Shown piece after piece: positions 6,650 through 6,745 of a stretch of DNA of 6,745 bases (position 1 is the first letter of the stretch; every line of letters begins with the position of its first letter). The stretch spans positions 1 to 6,745 of the forward strand of contig DNMQ01000112.1 of the NCBI GenBank assembly GCA_003488145.1. Reading direction: 5' to 3'. The notes beneath the pieces are model-generated. The model searched no databases, was not told the origin of the DNA, and saw only the letters and a list, made by a program, of their open reading frames with translations. The DNA comes from Pseudomonas sp. GTDB taxonomy: Bacteria; Pseudomonadota; Gammaproteobacteria; Pseudomonadales; Pseudomonadaceae. A program made the translations under genes and the position numbers.

Positions 6650-6745
6650 ATGTTCAGGTCGCTGCTGCCCTTGCTGATCGCCGCGCTGCCTGGGGTCTGC
6701 CTGCCCACGATTGCCGCGGCCGAAGAGCAGCTCGCCCTGTTCTCC
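6650..6745 (+). CDS. Exported protein, 3' partial, function not recognised
   Basis: Thirty-two codons are present before the window ends. They encode a typical signal peptide: R3, a hydrophobic core at about 5-18, and likely cleavage after AAA at 22-24, leaving EEQLALFS. The ATG at 6650 is chosen because the ATG at 6636 is out of frame and closes after 13 codons. The ribosome site is weak (GGA at 6638-6640 or 6645-6647). A 103-base gap with a candidate regulatory motif separates it from the permease, so it probably starts a new unit. The context suggests another periplasmic PQQ-linked accessory protein. The mature start loosely recalls small DUF2380/DUF3280-type exported proteins, but eight residues are too few to assign a family. 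Confidence 0.7.
   Translation, partial: MFRSLLPLLIAALPGVCLPTIAAAEEQLALFS

Overview
The window is high-GC bacterial DNA with every gene on the + strand. Codon use, the chemoreceptor type and the gene order point to a Pseudomonas-type gammaproteobacterium (Pseudomonas or Stutzerimonas). The genus is inferred from content only.

Layout: (1) 1-2103 is most of a methyl-accepting chemotaxis protein whose N-terminus lies before the window. It ends in a strong intrinsic terminator at 2111-2137. (2) 2138-2241 is a short intergenic stretch with a candidate regulatory site. (3) 2242-6546 is a tightly packed five-gene operon: a periplasmic ABC-type substrate-binding protein, a small exported Sel1-like repeat protein, an exported seven-bladed YVTN beta-propeller protein, an ABC ATPase (PedB-like) and an ABC-2 type permease (PedC-like). 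Three of the four junctions are 4-base stop/start overlaps (GTGA, ATGA, ATGA). (4) 6547-6649 is a second short intergenic stretch with a near copy of the motif in region 2. (5) From 6650 a further exported protein begins and runs off the end.

The operon matches the ABC-transporter module found next to PQQ-dependent alcohol dehydrogenases (the ped phenylethanol cluster of Pseudomonas putida and the ethanol-oxidation clusters of other pseudomonads). The families there are a substrate-binding protein, a PQQ-catabolism-associated beta-propeller, an ATPase and PedC. The dehydrogenase, cytochrome c and regulators are not in this window. In the family model the ATPase and permease form an efflux-type inner-membrane transporter. 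The substrate-binding protein, Sel1-like protein and propeller would act in the periplasm, where PQQ enzymes oxidise alcohols.

Most worth following up: a 15-base motif matching at 13 positions, 94 and 99 bases before the starts of the two transcription units; a periplasmic binding protein encoded with an exporter-type permease; an altered ABC signature (LNGGH); and a Sel1-like protein of unknown role inside the operon.
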